8,712 nucleotides of DNA from assembly GCA_900539625.1 (NCBI GenBank), contig UQCW01000077.1, positions 1-8,712 of the forward strand, written 5' to 3'. Source of the stretch: an uncultured Prevotella sp. Lineage in GTDB: Bacteria; Bacteroidota; Bacteroidia; Bacteroidales; Bacteroidaceae. The notes beneath the pieces are model-generated. The model did not search any database, was not told where the DNA came from, and was given only the letters and a program-made list of their open reading frames with translations. Shown piece by piece: positions 1 to 6,518 of the stretch (positions are counted from its first letter, which is position 1; each line of letters opens with the position of its first letter). Made by a program: the position numbers and the translations under genes.

Positions 1-5
1 AGCAA

Positions 6-48
6 AGGGTAAAACGAACTATTTTAGCTCGTTTTACCCTATTTTTTT
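6..48 (+). terminator. Intrinsic terminator of a gene left of the window
   Basis: A 12-bp perfect stem (6-17 with 29-40) continues after one mismatch into a 3-bp inner stem (19-21 with 25-27) and is followed by a T-run at 42-48. The T-run lies on the right, so it ends plus-strand transcription coming from a gene outside the window. The stem is AT-rich in its inner half but closed by GGG/CCC at its base. Confidence 0.8.
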
Positions 49-79
49 ACGCAATCCTTATCCCGAACTCGCGTTATTA

Positions 80-87
80 TATATTTG
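80..87 (+). promoter_or_regulatory. Candidate Bacteroidota -7 box (TATATTTG)
   Basis: TATATTTG matches the TAnnTTTG -7 consensus of the main Bacteroidota sigma factor exactly. I see no convincing TTG/TTTG element at the -33 distance, so the promoter may be weak or helped by an activator. Its position predicts a start near 92-96, directly before the run of hairpins at 97-174. Confidence 0.45.
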
Positions 88-93
88 CAGCAG

Positions 94-180
94 GATATAA
101 GATTTCCTACATCTTATCACAATAAGGCAGTAATTGCCGAAGGTTAAAACCTATACTCCCGCCTCGGTGGGAGTTTTTTA
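94..180 (+). ncRNA. Candidate small RNA of four consecutive hairpins
   Basis: No ORF fits here. The stretch folds into four successive stem-loops: 97-103 with 111-117 (7 bp), 126-129 with 135-138 (GGCA/TGCC), 141-144 with 149-152 (AGGT/ACCT), and 155-162 with 167-174 (a terminator followed by TTTTTT). A TATATTTG box sits just upstream at 80-87 and the preceding gene already has its own terminator at 6-48, so this looks like an independent transcript of about 85 nt. I do not recognise an RNA family; it does not resemble tRNA, tmRNA or SRP RNA. The alternative is an attenuated leader or a processed 3' fragment. Confidence 0.4.
155..179 (+). terminator. Intrinsic terminator of the candidate small RNA
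   Basis: ACTCCC (155-160) pairs with GGGAGT (169-174). A G-U pair and a C-G pair extend the stem to 8 bp around a CTCG loop, and T174-T179 provides the U-tract. A second T-run lies about ten bases further on. It is oriented for plus-strand termination. Confidence 0.75.
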
Positions 181-302
181 TCTTCCCTTTTTTACTTTCA
201 TTTATCGGCCACTACGATGCAAAATCCCCTAAGAAAGAACTGGCGGGAATGTTTTTTACATTTTTAACCAAAGGAAACTCGAAAAAAGAGAGGGATAAAT
301 AC

Positions 303-330
303 TTGCATCAACCTTTTTTCCTTAAATTTG
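303..330 (+). promoter_or_regulatory. Promoter of the NahK-like kinase gene
   Basis: TAAATTTG at 323-330 is a perfect TAnnTTTG -7 box. A TTG at 303-305 lies 17 bases upstream, close to the spacing expected of a Bacteroidota -33 element. Transcription should start near 337, giving a leader of about 130 nt before the ATG at 466. Bases 181-302 hold nothing else that I can identify. Confidence 0.6.
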
Positions 331-375
331 TAGGCAGAAATGTCACATCTTCGAAACAGGATTGAAACATTTTTA

Positions 376-414
376 GTAATGGCAAATTACCCTTGGTGAT
401 GGTTTTACCATCAC
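376..414 (+). promoter_or_regulatory. Two hairpins in the kinase mRNA leader
   Basis: GTAAT (376-380) pairs with ATTAC (386-390). Five bases later GTGATGGT (396-403) pairs perfectly with ACCATCAC (407-414) around a TTT loop. The second hairpin has no following T-run, so it is not a terminator. The pair could be an mRNA stability or regulatory element, or, as DNA, a repressor operator of the inverted-repeat kind. No known riboswitch is recognised. Confidence 0.35.
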
Positions 415-465
415 TTACTACAGACAAGACACATAAATTCAAACATAATACTACAGGATCCAACC

Positions 466-1554
466 ATGGAACAAAAAGATTTAAAACACATCGTTGACCA
501 ATTTGAAATCCAAGGCCATGTCACTGAAGTGAAGCCTCTCGGAAACGGACTCATCAATACAACTTACAAGGTATGCACCGAAGGTGATGCCCCCGACTAT
601 GTTCTCCAGCATGTCAACAACGCCATTTTCCCCGACGTGAAAATGCTCATGGACAACATCGTTGCCGTGACAGGACACATCCGCAAGAAACTGGAAGCTG
701 CCAACACGCCTGACATCGACCGCAAGGTTCTGTCTTTCATTCCTGCCAAGGACGGACAGTTCTTCTACCTCCACGAAGGAAAATACTGGCGCATCATGGT
801 GTTTATCCCCGACACGGTTTCACAGACGGCCGTTACGCCTGAAACTTCTTACATCGTTGGCGAAACTTTCGGAAACTTCCAGGCTATGCTGGCTGACATC
901 CCTGTTCAGTTGGGCGAAACCATCAAGGACTTCCACAACATGGAATTCCGCATGCAGCAGTTGCGCGAAGCTGTGGCTGAAAACAAGGCTGGACGCCTGG
1001 CTGAAGTTCAGTGGCTCGTTGACGAACTGGAAAAGCGTGCTGAAAACATGTGTAAGGCTGAACGCCTCCACCGCGAAGGCAAATTGCCAAAACGCATCTG
1101 CCACTGCGACACGAAGGTCGACAACATCCTCTTCGACAAAGACGGCAACGTATTGTGTGTCATTGACCTCGACACGGTGATGCCAAACTTCGTATTCTCT
1201 GACTTCGGCGACTTCCTCCGCTCTGCTGCCAACACGGGTAAGGAAGACGACAAGGATCTCGACAACGTGAACTTCAATATGGACATCTTCCGCGCTTTCG
1301 CCAAGGGCTACATCAAGAGCGCCAAGAGCTTCCTCACGCCAATCGAAATCGAAAACTTGCCTTACGCTGCCACGCTGTTCCCATACATGCAGACGGTGCG
1401 TTTCTTGGCCGACTATATCAACGGCGACACTTACTACAAGACGCAGTATACTGAACACAACCTCGTCCGCTCTAAAGCACAATTTAAATTGTTGCAGAGC
1501 GCTGAAGAACACCTCGCCGAAATGCAGGCTTTCATCAACGAGCAGCTTAACTAA
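466..1554 (+). CDS. N-acetylhexosamine 1-kinase-like phosphotransferase (APH fold)
   Basis: This 362-residue cytoplasmic protein belongs to the aminoglycoside-phosphotransferase fold and resembles bifidobacterial NahK (LnpB), which phosphorylates GlcNAc/GalNAc at C1 with ATP. An N-terminal glycine-rich segment, GNG at 26-28, precedes the lobe with YVLQHVN (45-51). The catalytic loop is HCDTKVDN (213-220), giving the H-x-D-x-K-x-x-N signature with D215 as the likely base. VIDLDTVMP (232-240) supplies the metal-binding aspartates, and SDFGD follows at 245-249. The length matches NahK. The start at 466 is the first in-frame ATG after the leader; there is no Shine-Dalgarno sequence, only an A-rich stretch. 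Asn, Asp and Phe codons mostly end in C, which hints at good expression. Homologues are often labelled 'mucin desulfatase' or 'aminoglycoside phosphotransferase', which I consider misleading. The exact sugar is inferred from similarity and from the convergent hexosaminidase gene. Confidence 0.85.
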   Translation: MEQKDLKHIVDQFEIQGHVTEVKPLGNGLINTTYKVCTEGDAPDYVLQHVNNAIFPDVKMLMDNIVAVTGHIRKKLEAANTPDIDRKVLSFIPAKDGQFFYLHEGKYWRIMVFIPDTVSQTAVTPETSYIVGETFGNFQAMLADIPVQLGETIKDFHNMEFRMQQLREAVAENKAGRLAEVQWLVDELEKRAENMCKAERLHREGKLPKRICHCDTKVDNILFDKDGNVLCVIDLDTVMPNFVFSDFGDFLRSAANTGKEDDKDLDNVNFNMDIFRAFAKGYIKSAKSFLTPIEIENLPYAATLFPYMQTVRFLADYINGDTYYKTQYTEHNLVRSKAQFKLLQSAEEHLAEMQAFINEQLN

Positions 1555-1618
1555 TTTGATTAAAAAATGTCTCCGACAAGGAGATCATTCATAATTCATA
1601 TATAAGTTAACAACAAGG

Positions 1619-1646
1619 TCCACCTCGGAAACGGGGTGGATTTTTT
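1619..1646 (+). terminator. Intrinsic terminator after the kinase gene
   Basis: A 9-bp stem (1619-1627 with 1632-1640, one G-U pair) is capped by a GAAA tetraloop (1628-1631) and followed immediately by six T residues (1641-1646). CAACAA at 1611-1616 and TTGTTG at 1645-1650 could extend the pairing outward. It is a textbook plus-strand terminator about 65 bp after the kinase stop codon. Confidence 0.9.
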
Positions 1647-1692
1647 GTTGCCATACGGCGGAGGGGCGTTGGGAGGATACCATCTTATAAGG

Positions 1693-1765
1693 TAAGGCAC
1701 AAAAAAATCTTCCGCGAGTTTTGTAATGATGGTTACAAAATCTGCGGAAGATTTTTTGTGCCTTA
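1693..1765. terminator. Long hairpin between convergent genes, likely bidirectional terminator
   Basis: The arms 1693-1715 and 1744-1765 pair almost perfectly, with one extra A in the left A-run. After a short imperfect patch the pairing resumes with TTTTGTAA (1719-1726) against TTACAAAA (1733-1740). The result is a stem of over 30 bp with a 6-base loop. The A7 and T6 tracts within the arms supply a U-tract on either strand for the inner GC-rich stem CTTCCGC/GCGGAAG. It lies 21 bp beyond the hexosaminidase stop codon and most likely ends that gene's mRNA. It could also be a remnant of a small mobile palindromic element. Confidence 0.7.
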
Positions 1766-1785
1766 AGCAATATTGGCTTCAGAGA

Positions 1786-3429
1786 TTATTTAAACACATG
1801 CTTGCCATAGTTCATGCCCTTCATGTCGTAATATGAAGGCTCCTGCTGCAAGCGCTTGAGGAAGTCGGGATAAGAGCGTTCTGCCTGTGGCGTCCATCCA
1901 GCTTCTGCCACTGCGGCCAAACGGGGAAGAAGGAGATACTGCAATTTCGGCGTGTTTTCAACCCACTCCGTCCAGAAGTTGGCCTGAACGCCCATGTATT
2001 TCTCTTGCAGGTTTTCTGCCACATTCTTCATCGGCACATAGTTGTAAACGGCTTCAACCGTTTCTGTGCCCCAACCCTGTGAACGGGGTTCCCAGACATC
2101 TTTGCTCTGGCGGCGGTTGATATAATATGGTATCTGCGGACTCAAGATGGTGGTCAGACCACGCTTGGCGGCTTCCTGGGCGGCCTTGTCTGCACCAACC
2201 CATGCCATCACGGTGAAGTCCTTGCCCAAAACAGACGTGTTTCCGTGGAGCACCTCGTTCCAGAAGATGAAATGGCGCTGCTGCTGGGCTGGTTTGCTGG
2301 CAACGTAATCCTTGAGCTGCTTATAGAAATGAATCTGCAAGTCGCGATAGTTTTTCGAACCGATCTGCTTCAGCAATGCCTGGCAGTCTTTGTTCTGCTC
2401 CCATTTCTTCACGGGGCATTCATCGCCGCCGAGGTGCATATACTGGTAAGGGAAGAGGGTGATGAGCTCGTCTATCACGTCTTTGGCAAACTGGACGGCC
2501 TTGGGGTTGGCCACATTGATCACGTCGGTTGAAACGCCTTGTGAGAGCCAGACTTCATGGGGCTTCTCTGGGTCGCACGCCAAAAATTCGGGATATACGG
2601 CCACGGCAGCTTGGGAGTGTCCGGGAATGTCTACTTCCGGCACAATCTCAATGAAACGCTCACGGGCATAGGCAACGATTTCGCGGACATCGTCCTGCGT
2701 GTAGTATCCGCCATAACGCTCGCCATCGGGCAATGTGTTGCCCCAAGAGAGGGTCATGGTGTTTCTCCACGCACCGTAAGTGGTCAGACGGGGATATTTC
2801 TTGATTTCCACGCGCCAACCTTGGTCATCGGTCAGGTGCCAATGGAAACGGTTCATCTTATAGGCGGCCATCACGTCGAGCACCTGCTTCACGGCTTTCT
2901 TGCCGAAGAAATGACGGCCTTCGTCGAGCATGAAACCGCGCCAGCCGAAACGAGGGGCATCTTCAATCTCGACAACGGGCAAGGTCATGCTCGTTCCCTT
3001 TTCCACACTCACGCCAGCCATCACGGCACGTGTTGGCAACATCTGCTTTAATGTCTGCAAGGCATAGAAGAAACCAACGGGGCGGGCGGCCTCGATGATG
3101 ACGTTGGTCTTGCTGACACTCAAGCAATAGGATTCTCCTTTCAACGAGGGATTGTGGCGCAACTGCAAAGCGGCCTTGGCGGCTTTGCTGGCCTTGAAAG
3201 CGAGACCAGTGGTGCTCGTAAATTCCTGTTCAAAGGATTTCAAAAGGCTCTGGATGCTGTCGCCCTCGTAAGCGTCAGCCCATGCGGTTGTGACTTGTCC
3301 GAAGGTAAACTGGCCGTTGCCTTCAACAAGTTTGGCCGGACGCGGAATGATTGAAAGCCCGTCGGCCATGCAAGAGGCTGAAAGGCACACCGCCATCAAT
3401 GAGGCCGTAATTTTCTTGGTGATTTTCAT
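1786..3429 (-). CDS. Secreted GH20 beta-N-acetylhexosaminidase
   Basis: This 547-residue enzyme removes terminal beta-linked GlcNAc or GalNAc from glycans and glycoproteins. The first ~22 residues form a signal peptide (KK, then a hydrophobic core), probably cut after CMA; a Cys at 20 is not in a proper lipobox. An N-terminal GH20b-type domain (about 25-150) precedes the catalytic barrel (about 155-510). The barrel holds WRGFMLDEGRHF (163-174, with substrate-binding R164), HWHLTDDQGWR (196-206) and the catalytic HLGGDE (332-337); in GH20 the D336-E337 pair acts through substrate-assisted catalysis. WTEWV (486-490) is the usual C-terminal substrate-pocket Trp region. Length and motif order are complete. 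It lies 138 bp downstream of rmuC on the same strand. I see neither a terminator nor a TAnnTTTG box in that gap, so some read-through from rmuC is possible. The region before the ATG is A-rich with no Shine-Dalgarno sequence. Confidence 0.93.
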   Translation of the reverse strand: MKITKKITASLMAVCLSASCMADGLSIIPRPAKLVEGNGQFTFGQVTTAWADAYEGDSIQSLLKSFEQEFTSTTGLAFKASKAAKAALQLRHNPSLKGESYCLSVSKTNVIIEAARPVGFFYALQTLKQMLPTRAVMAGVSVEKGTSMTLPVVEIEDAPRFGWRGFMLDEGRHFFGKKAVKQVLDVMAAYKMNRFHWHLTDDQGWRVEIKKYPRLTTYGAWRNTMTLSWGNTLPDGERYGGYYTQDDVREIVAYARERFIEIVPEVDIPGHSQAAVAVYPEFLACDPEKPHEVWLSQGVSTDVINVANPKAVQFAKDVIDELITLFPYQYMHLGGDECPVKKWEQNKDCQALLKQIGSKNYRDLQIHFYKQLKDYVASKPAQQQRHFIFWNEVLHGNTSVLGKDFTVMAWVGADKAAQEAAKRGLTTILSPQIPYYINRRQSKDVWEPRSQGWGTETVEAVYNYVPMKNVAENLQEKYMGVQANFWTEWVENTPKLQYLLLPRLAAVAEAGWTPQAERSYPDFLKRLQQEPSYYDMKGMNYGKHVFK

Positions 3430-3567
3430 ACTGTTGTTTTGTGTTGAGTGTTATTTCTGGTTCTGCTCGCGACGCGGACATACCTGGGGGAACGGTGTCT
3501 TGTTTGGATGGCCCCTGAGATATGACACACTGCTTCGCTGCTTATATGGGAATGCTTCTATGAGGCA

Positions 3568-5082
3568 TCAATTGGGCGACACGTCCGATGGTTGTTCTTC
3601 CTCTTCCGCATCACCATGCGCTTCCAAGAGGTCGACATCAGTTGAGGTGTCCACGTCTGCCAACTGCGGAATGGGATTTTTGTCACTCTGCTTGGCGCCG
3701 AGTTTGATGAGTTTGGCACAGGTCGTCAGGATACTCTTGCCGGTTGGCTGCAATTTCTTTCCAGCATCTTCATAGGCCGATTCGGCCGCCTTCAACGCCT
3801 TTCCGACAGCGGCATACCTCTTCATGAAGAGGCCAACGCGGTCAATCATTTCATTGGCCAGACTGTACACGTGCTCGTGGTTTTGCGCCTGGGCAATCTG
3901 TGTCCACGTGAGATTAACGATACGCAAGGCAGCAAAGAGCGTCTGCTCGTCGGCAATAAAGACGTTGCGTTCCATCGCACGCCGCCACAAATCGGGTTGG
4001 GCATTCAAAGCGGTCCATAGCGCTCCTGTATGCGGCACGAACATGATGACATAGTCCATCTTCATCTTCGGAGGTTTCACATACGAAGAATAGTCCTTCT
4101 GCGAAAGTTCTTTGACGTGGCTCTGAATGCTGTCGATGTGTGCCTTCAAGGATTTCTCACGCGTCACGTCGTCCTCTGCATTCAGATAGTCAAAGAAGGC
4201 CGTGAGCGACACCTTGGAGTCGATTATGACTTCACGGCGCTGGTCAAGGTGCAAAATCACGTCGGGGCGCATCATGCTGCCTTCTTCCGACTTCACCACA
4301 TGGCCGTCAACGTCACGAAGAACGGCCTGCGTGTCATAGTGGATGCCACGCTCCAATCCTTGCGAAGCCAACAGTTCGTCGAGCACCATCTCGCCCCAAT
4401 CTCCTTGCACCTTGCTGCCGTGCTTCAATGCACGCGTCAACTCGTCAGCACTCTGCTTGGCGGCTATGCTCTGCTGCATCATGCGCTCTATGTTCTCTTT
4501 GAGGGCCGAACTCATTTCGGTCTGCTTGATGGTGCTCTCATTCATAGCACGGTTCATTTTGTCGATCGTCTCACGCAAAGGCATGACAATCTGACCGAGA
4601 TTGGTGTTGCTCGCCACTTCAAATTCCTTCTGGCGCTGCTTCAGCATCTCATCGGTGGCACTCTTCAACTGCGCCGTCATTTTCTCAATGGTCTCGTCAA
4701 AGCGCATCTGCTGGGCCTTCATGGCCTCGTTATGCCGCATTTCCTGCGCCTCGATTGCCTGCCGGAAGGAACGCTCCTTGCTGGCCATCAGCACGTCGTT
4801 GGCCGTGGCCTGGGCTTCAAGGGCGGCGCGGCGCTCAACCTCGGCATTTTTCTGCTGCAAAGCAAGGCGCCGGTCGAAATCGTCACGCATCGCCTGCTCT
4901 TTCTGAAGGCGCTCTGCCTTCAATTCTTCAATCCGCTGACGCGCTTCTTCCTTCTGTTCGCTCATCTGCTTCTGAAGGAACTCGGCCTCTGCCTGCAAAC
5001 GCTGGTGCTTGGCTTTCAAAAACAAATAGGCGGCAACAACGCCCAAGGAAAGCCCTATAAAGAGGTATATAATTGTATCCAT
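3568..5082 (-). CDS. rmuC: DNA recombination protein RmuC
   Basis: RmuC-family proteins limit recombination at short inverted repeats in E. coli and carry a predicted nuclease core of the PD-(D/E)xK type. This 504-residue copy has one N-terminal transmembrane helix (about 4-23), then a long charged coiled coil rich in Glu, Lys, Gln and Arg (about 25-215). The RmuC domain starts at GDWGE (227-231), continues with RPDVILHLD (272-280) and IDSKVSLTAF (287-296), and ends near 435. D274 and D288-S289-K290 match the expected nuclease residues. The last ~60 residues are polar and acidic (EEEEQ near 493-497), variable in this family. The start codon fits the membrane helix exactly, with a promoter box 24 bp upstream. 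It is divergent from the EamA transporter gene, with no functional link apparent. Confidence 0.93.
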   Translation of the reverse strand: MDTIIYLFIGLSLGVVAAYLFLKAKHQRLQAEAEFLQKQMSEQKEEARQRIEELKAERLQKEQAMRDDFDRRLALQQKNAEVERRAALEAQATANDVLMASKERSFRQAIEAQEMRHNEAMKAQQMRFDETIEKMTAQLKSATDEMLKQRQKEFEVASNTNLGQIVMPLRETIDKMNRAMNESTIKQTEMSSALKENIERMMQQSIAAKQSADELTRALKHGSKVQGDWGEMVLDELLASQGLERGIHYDTQAVLRDVDGHVVKSEEGSMMRPDVILHLDQRREVIIDSKVSLTAFFDYLNAEDDVTREKSLKAHIDSIQSHVKELSQKDYSSYVKPPKMKMDYVIMFVPHTGALWTALNAQPDLWRRAMERNVFIADEQTLFAALRIVNLTWTQIAQAQNHEHVYSLANEMIDRVGLFMKRYAAVGKALKAAESAYEDAGKKLQPTGKSILTTCAKLIKLGAKQSDKNPIPQLADVDTSTDVDLLEAHGDAEEEEQPSDVSPN

Positions 5083-5106
5083 GTAGTATAGAAACTCATT
5101 TCCTTA

Positions 5107-5134
5107 CAAATTTACAGATTTTAATCGAGGCAAA
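5107..5134 (-). promoter_or_regulatory. Promoter of rmuC
   Basis: Read on the minus strand, TAAATTTG occupies 5114-5107, a perfect TAnnTTTG -7 box. A TTTG (5134-5131) lies 16 bases upstream of it and can serve as the -33 element. Transcription would start near 5100, leaving a leader of about 20 nt before the rmuC ATG at 5082. Confidence 0.6.
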
Positions 5135-5195
5135 AAAATCCAGCACGACGAATATAGCCGCCGCCACCTTTTTTTGTTCTGCAAACCACCGCTAC

Positions 5196-5219
5196 TTGTA
5201 TAAAAAATAGCTAAATTTG
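5196..5219 (+). promoter_or_regulatory. Promoter of the EamA transporter gene
   Basis: TAAATTTG at 5212-5219 is a perfect -7 box facing the transporter. The best upstream element is TTG at 5196-5198, only 13 bases away, shorter than usual, so the -33 contact may be poor. The predicted start near 5226 gives a leader of about 35 nt. Confidence 0.55.
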
Positions 5220-5260
5220 CGCACTCGCTGAACGCGATAAACAAACATCCCTAATATAAT

Positions 5261-6229
5261 ATGTTACCTAACACAGAAATCAAACAACAGGAGCCGATGA
5301 AACAGGCTCCAACGAAGGAGGCTGACGCTCCGCCATCAGCAAATGAAAAAAAGAATGTGACCTACGGATTTCTCGTCGGTCTGTTAGCGGCCATCTGCTA
5401 TGGCTTCATCCCGTTCTTCACCCTGCCCATCAAATCGGGAGCAACGGAGAATTTCATGTCCGACCCGACCATCCTCTTCTACCGTTTCGGATTTGCCAGC
5501 ATCATCCTGGCAATCGTGATGCTCATACGCCGCATCAGTTTTAAGGTGACACGCGGCGAACTGGTGACGCTGATTTACCTCGCATTCATCTCCGACGGTT
5601 CTGCCTTGTTCCTCATTGACGGCTACAACTATATGTCGAGCGGCGTTGCCACCACCCTCCATTTCATGTACCCGGTCGTAACGGCCATCATCATGATGAC
5701 CTTCTACAACGAAGCTCGCAGATTGAGCACCATTCTGGCCGTGTGTATGGCCGTCGGCGGTGTCGGCATTCTTTCTTGGGACCCAACTGGAAACACAAGT
5801 GTCCGCGGCGTCATCATCGTCCTGGTATCTGCCGTCTGCTATGCGCTTTATCTCATCCGTGTCAACCGTTCGAGAGCTGCCACGATGAACAGTTCAAAAC
5901 TCGTTTTCTACGTCATGTTCATCGGTGCACTTATCTTTGGAACTGAAGCCCTTCGCCAAGGCAATTTCTCCCCAATCACAACCGACCTACAATGGAGTAA
6001 CCTTGCCTCCCTGGCTATCATCTGTACGTTCATCACCAACGTAAGTTTGGTCTACAGCGTCAAACGCATTGGCAGCACCATGACCGCCGTCCTTGGGGCC
6101 TTAGAACCGCTCACTGCCGTCATCATCGGATGCCTCATTTTTAATGAAGCCTTCAACTGGCAAGTCATGCTGGGAATCGCACTGATCATTCCCGCCGTCA
6201 TCATGATTATCCTGACACGACGCAGATAA
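5261..6229 (+). CDS. EamA/DMT-family transporter, ten membrane helices
   Basis: This 322-residue inner-membrane protein has a polar N-terminus of about 32 residues followed by ten hydrophobic segments, at about 34-54, 69-89, 100-119, 126-148, 155-173, 182-200, 213-231, 247-266, 273-293 and 300-318. It ends in RRR. Two EamA repeats of five helices can be recognised. The second ends with the typical LGALEPLTAVIIG (278-290) and FNEAF (294-298) stretch; the first has the matching FMYPVVTAI (135-143). The family exports or imports small metabolites such as amino acids or nucleosides, and the substrate cannot be read from sequence. The ATG at 5261 fits the promoter at 5212-5219. A second in-frame ATG at 5297 is preceded by AGGAG, but only three bases separate them, so I prefer the first. 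No partner gene is evident. Confidence 0.88.
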   Translation: MLPNTEIKQQEPMKQAPTKEADAPPSANEKKNVTYGFLVGLLAAICYGFIPFFTLPIKSGATENFMSDPTILFYRFGFASIILAIVMLIRRISFKVTRGELVTLIYLAFISDGSALFLIDGYNYMSSGVATTLHFMYPVVTAIIMMTFYNEARRLSTILAVCMAVGGVGILSWDPTGNTSVRGVIIVLVSAVCYALYLIRVNRSRAATMNSSKLVFYVMFIGALIFGTEALRQGNFSPITTDLQWSNLASLAIICTFITNVSLVYSVKRIGSTMTAVLGALEPLTAVIIGCLIFNEAFNWQVMLGIALIIPAVIMIILTRRR

Positions 6230-6373
6230 TTCCTCCGTCTATCACCACAGCCTACAAGGAAAACTGAAATTATCTAACAATCAATAGATATTTACCTGGT
6301 TTTCAGCTGGTGCTCATCTATAATCCATTGGAAGTTCAACTGCTGTTCTTCCTAAATCGTAAGCATCTCATAC

Positions 6374-6438
6374 AGATAGGGTGTTCAAAATCCAGAAAAT
6401 ATCGCGTAGAATTTGTCTGGATTTTGAACACCCTATTT
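6374..6438. repeat. Perfect 21-bp inverted repeat between convergent genes
   Basis: The arms 6376-6396 and 6416-6436 are exact reverse complements over 21 bases. A-T and G-U pairs can extend the stem outward by two, and AAAT/ATTT (6397-6400 with 6411-6414) extends it inward around one bulged G. No T-run follows on either side, unlike the other terminators in this window. It lies between the ends of the transporter gene (+) and the protease gene (-), so it may protect or end both mRNAs. Alternatively it is the remnant of a small palindromic mobile element. The remainder of 6230-6518 shows no gene. Confidence 0.8.
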
Positions 6439-6448
6439 AGTTAGAGAC

Positions 6449-6467
6449 CTATATCTACTGGATATAG
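6449..6467. repeat. Small hairpin downstream of the protease gene
   Basis: CTATATC (6449-6455) pairs with GATATAG (6461-6467) around a 5-base loop. It is AT-rich and not followed by a T-run on the minus strand, so it would be a weak terminator for the protease mRNA at best. Confidence 0.35.
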
Positions 6468-6518
6468 AGTCAATGCCTTATTCTTTTTTTCGACGCTGCC
6501 GCTTCTATGGGTATGCAA

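Noticed and set aside
376..414. Riboswitch in the kinase leader
   Set aside because: Two simple hairpins without any conserved aptamer motif or expression platform that I recognise.
820..1512. A 230-codon open frame opposite the kinase gene
   Set aside because: It mirrors a gene with strong C-ending codon bias; it has no domain, promoter box or plausible start region.
1786..3429. Lipoprotein reading of the hexosaminidase because of Cys at residue 20
   Set aside because: The residues before the Cys (LSAS) do not give a proper lipobox with Leu or similar at -3; a CMA signal peptidase I site fits better.
4030..5091. A 353-codon open frame on the plus strand opposite rmuC
   Set aside because: It is antisense to a clear RmuC coding region, has no recognisable domain, and its His/Leu-rich composition is the usual shadow of a charged coiled-coil gene.
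6374..6438. Terminal inverted repeats of an intact insertion sequence
   Set aside because: Only 19 bases separate the arms and no transposase gene is present; at most it is a remnant or a non-autonomous palindromic element.
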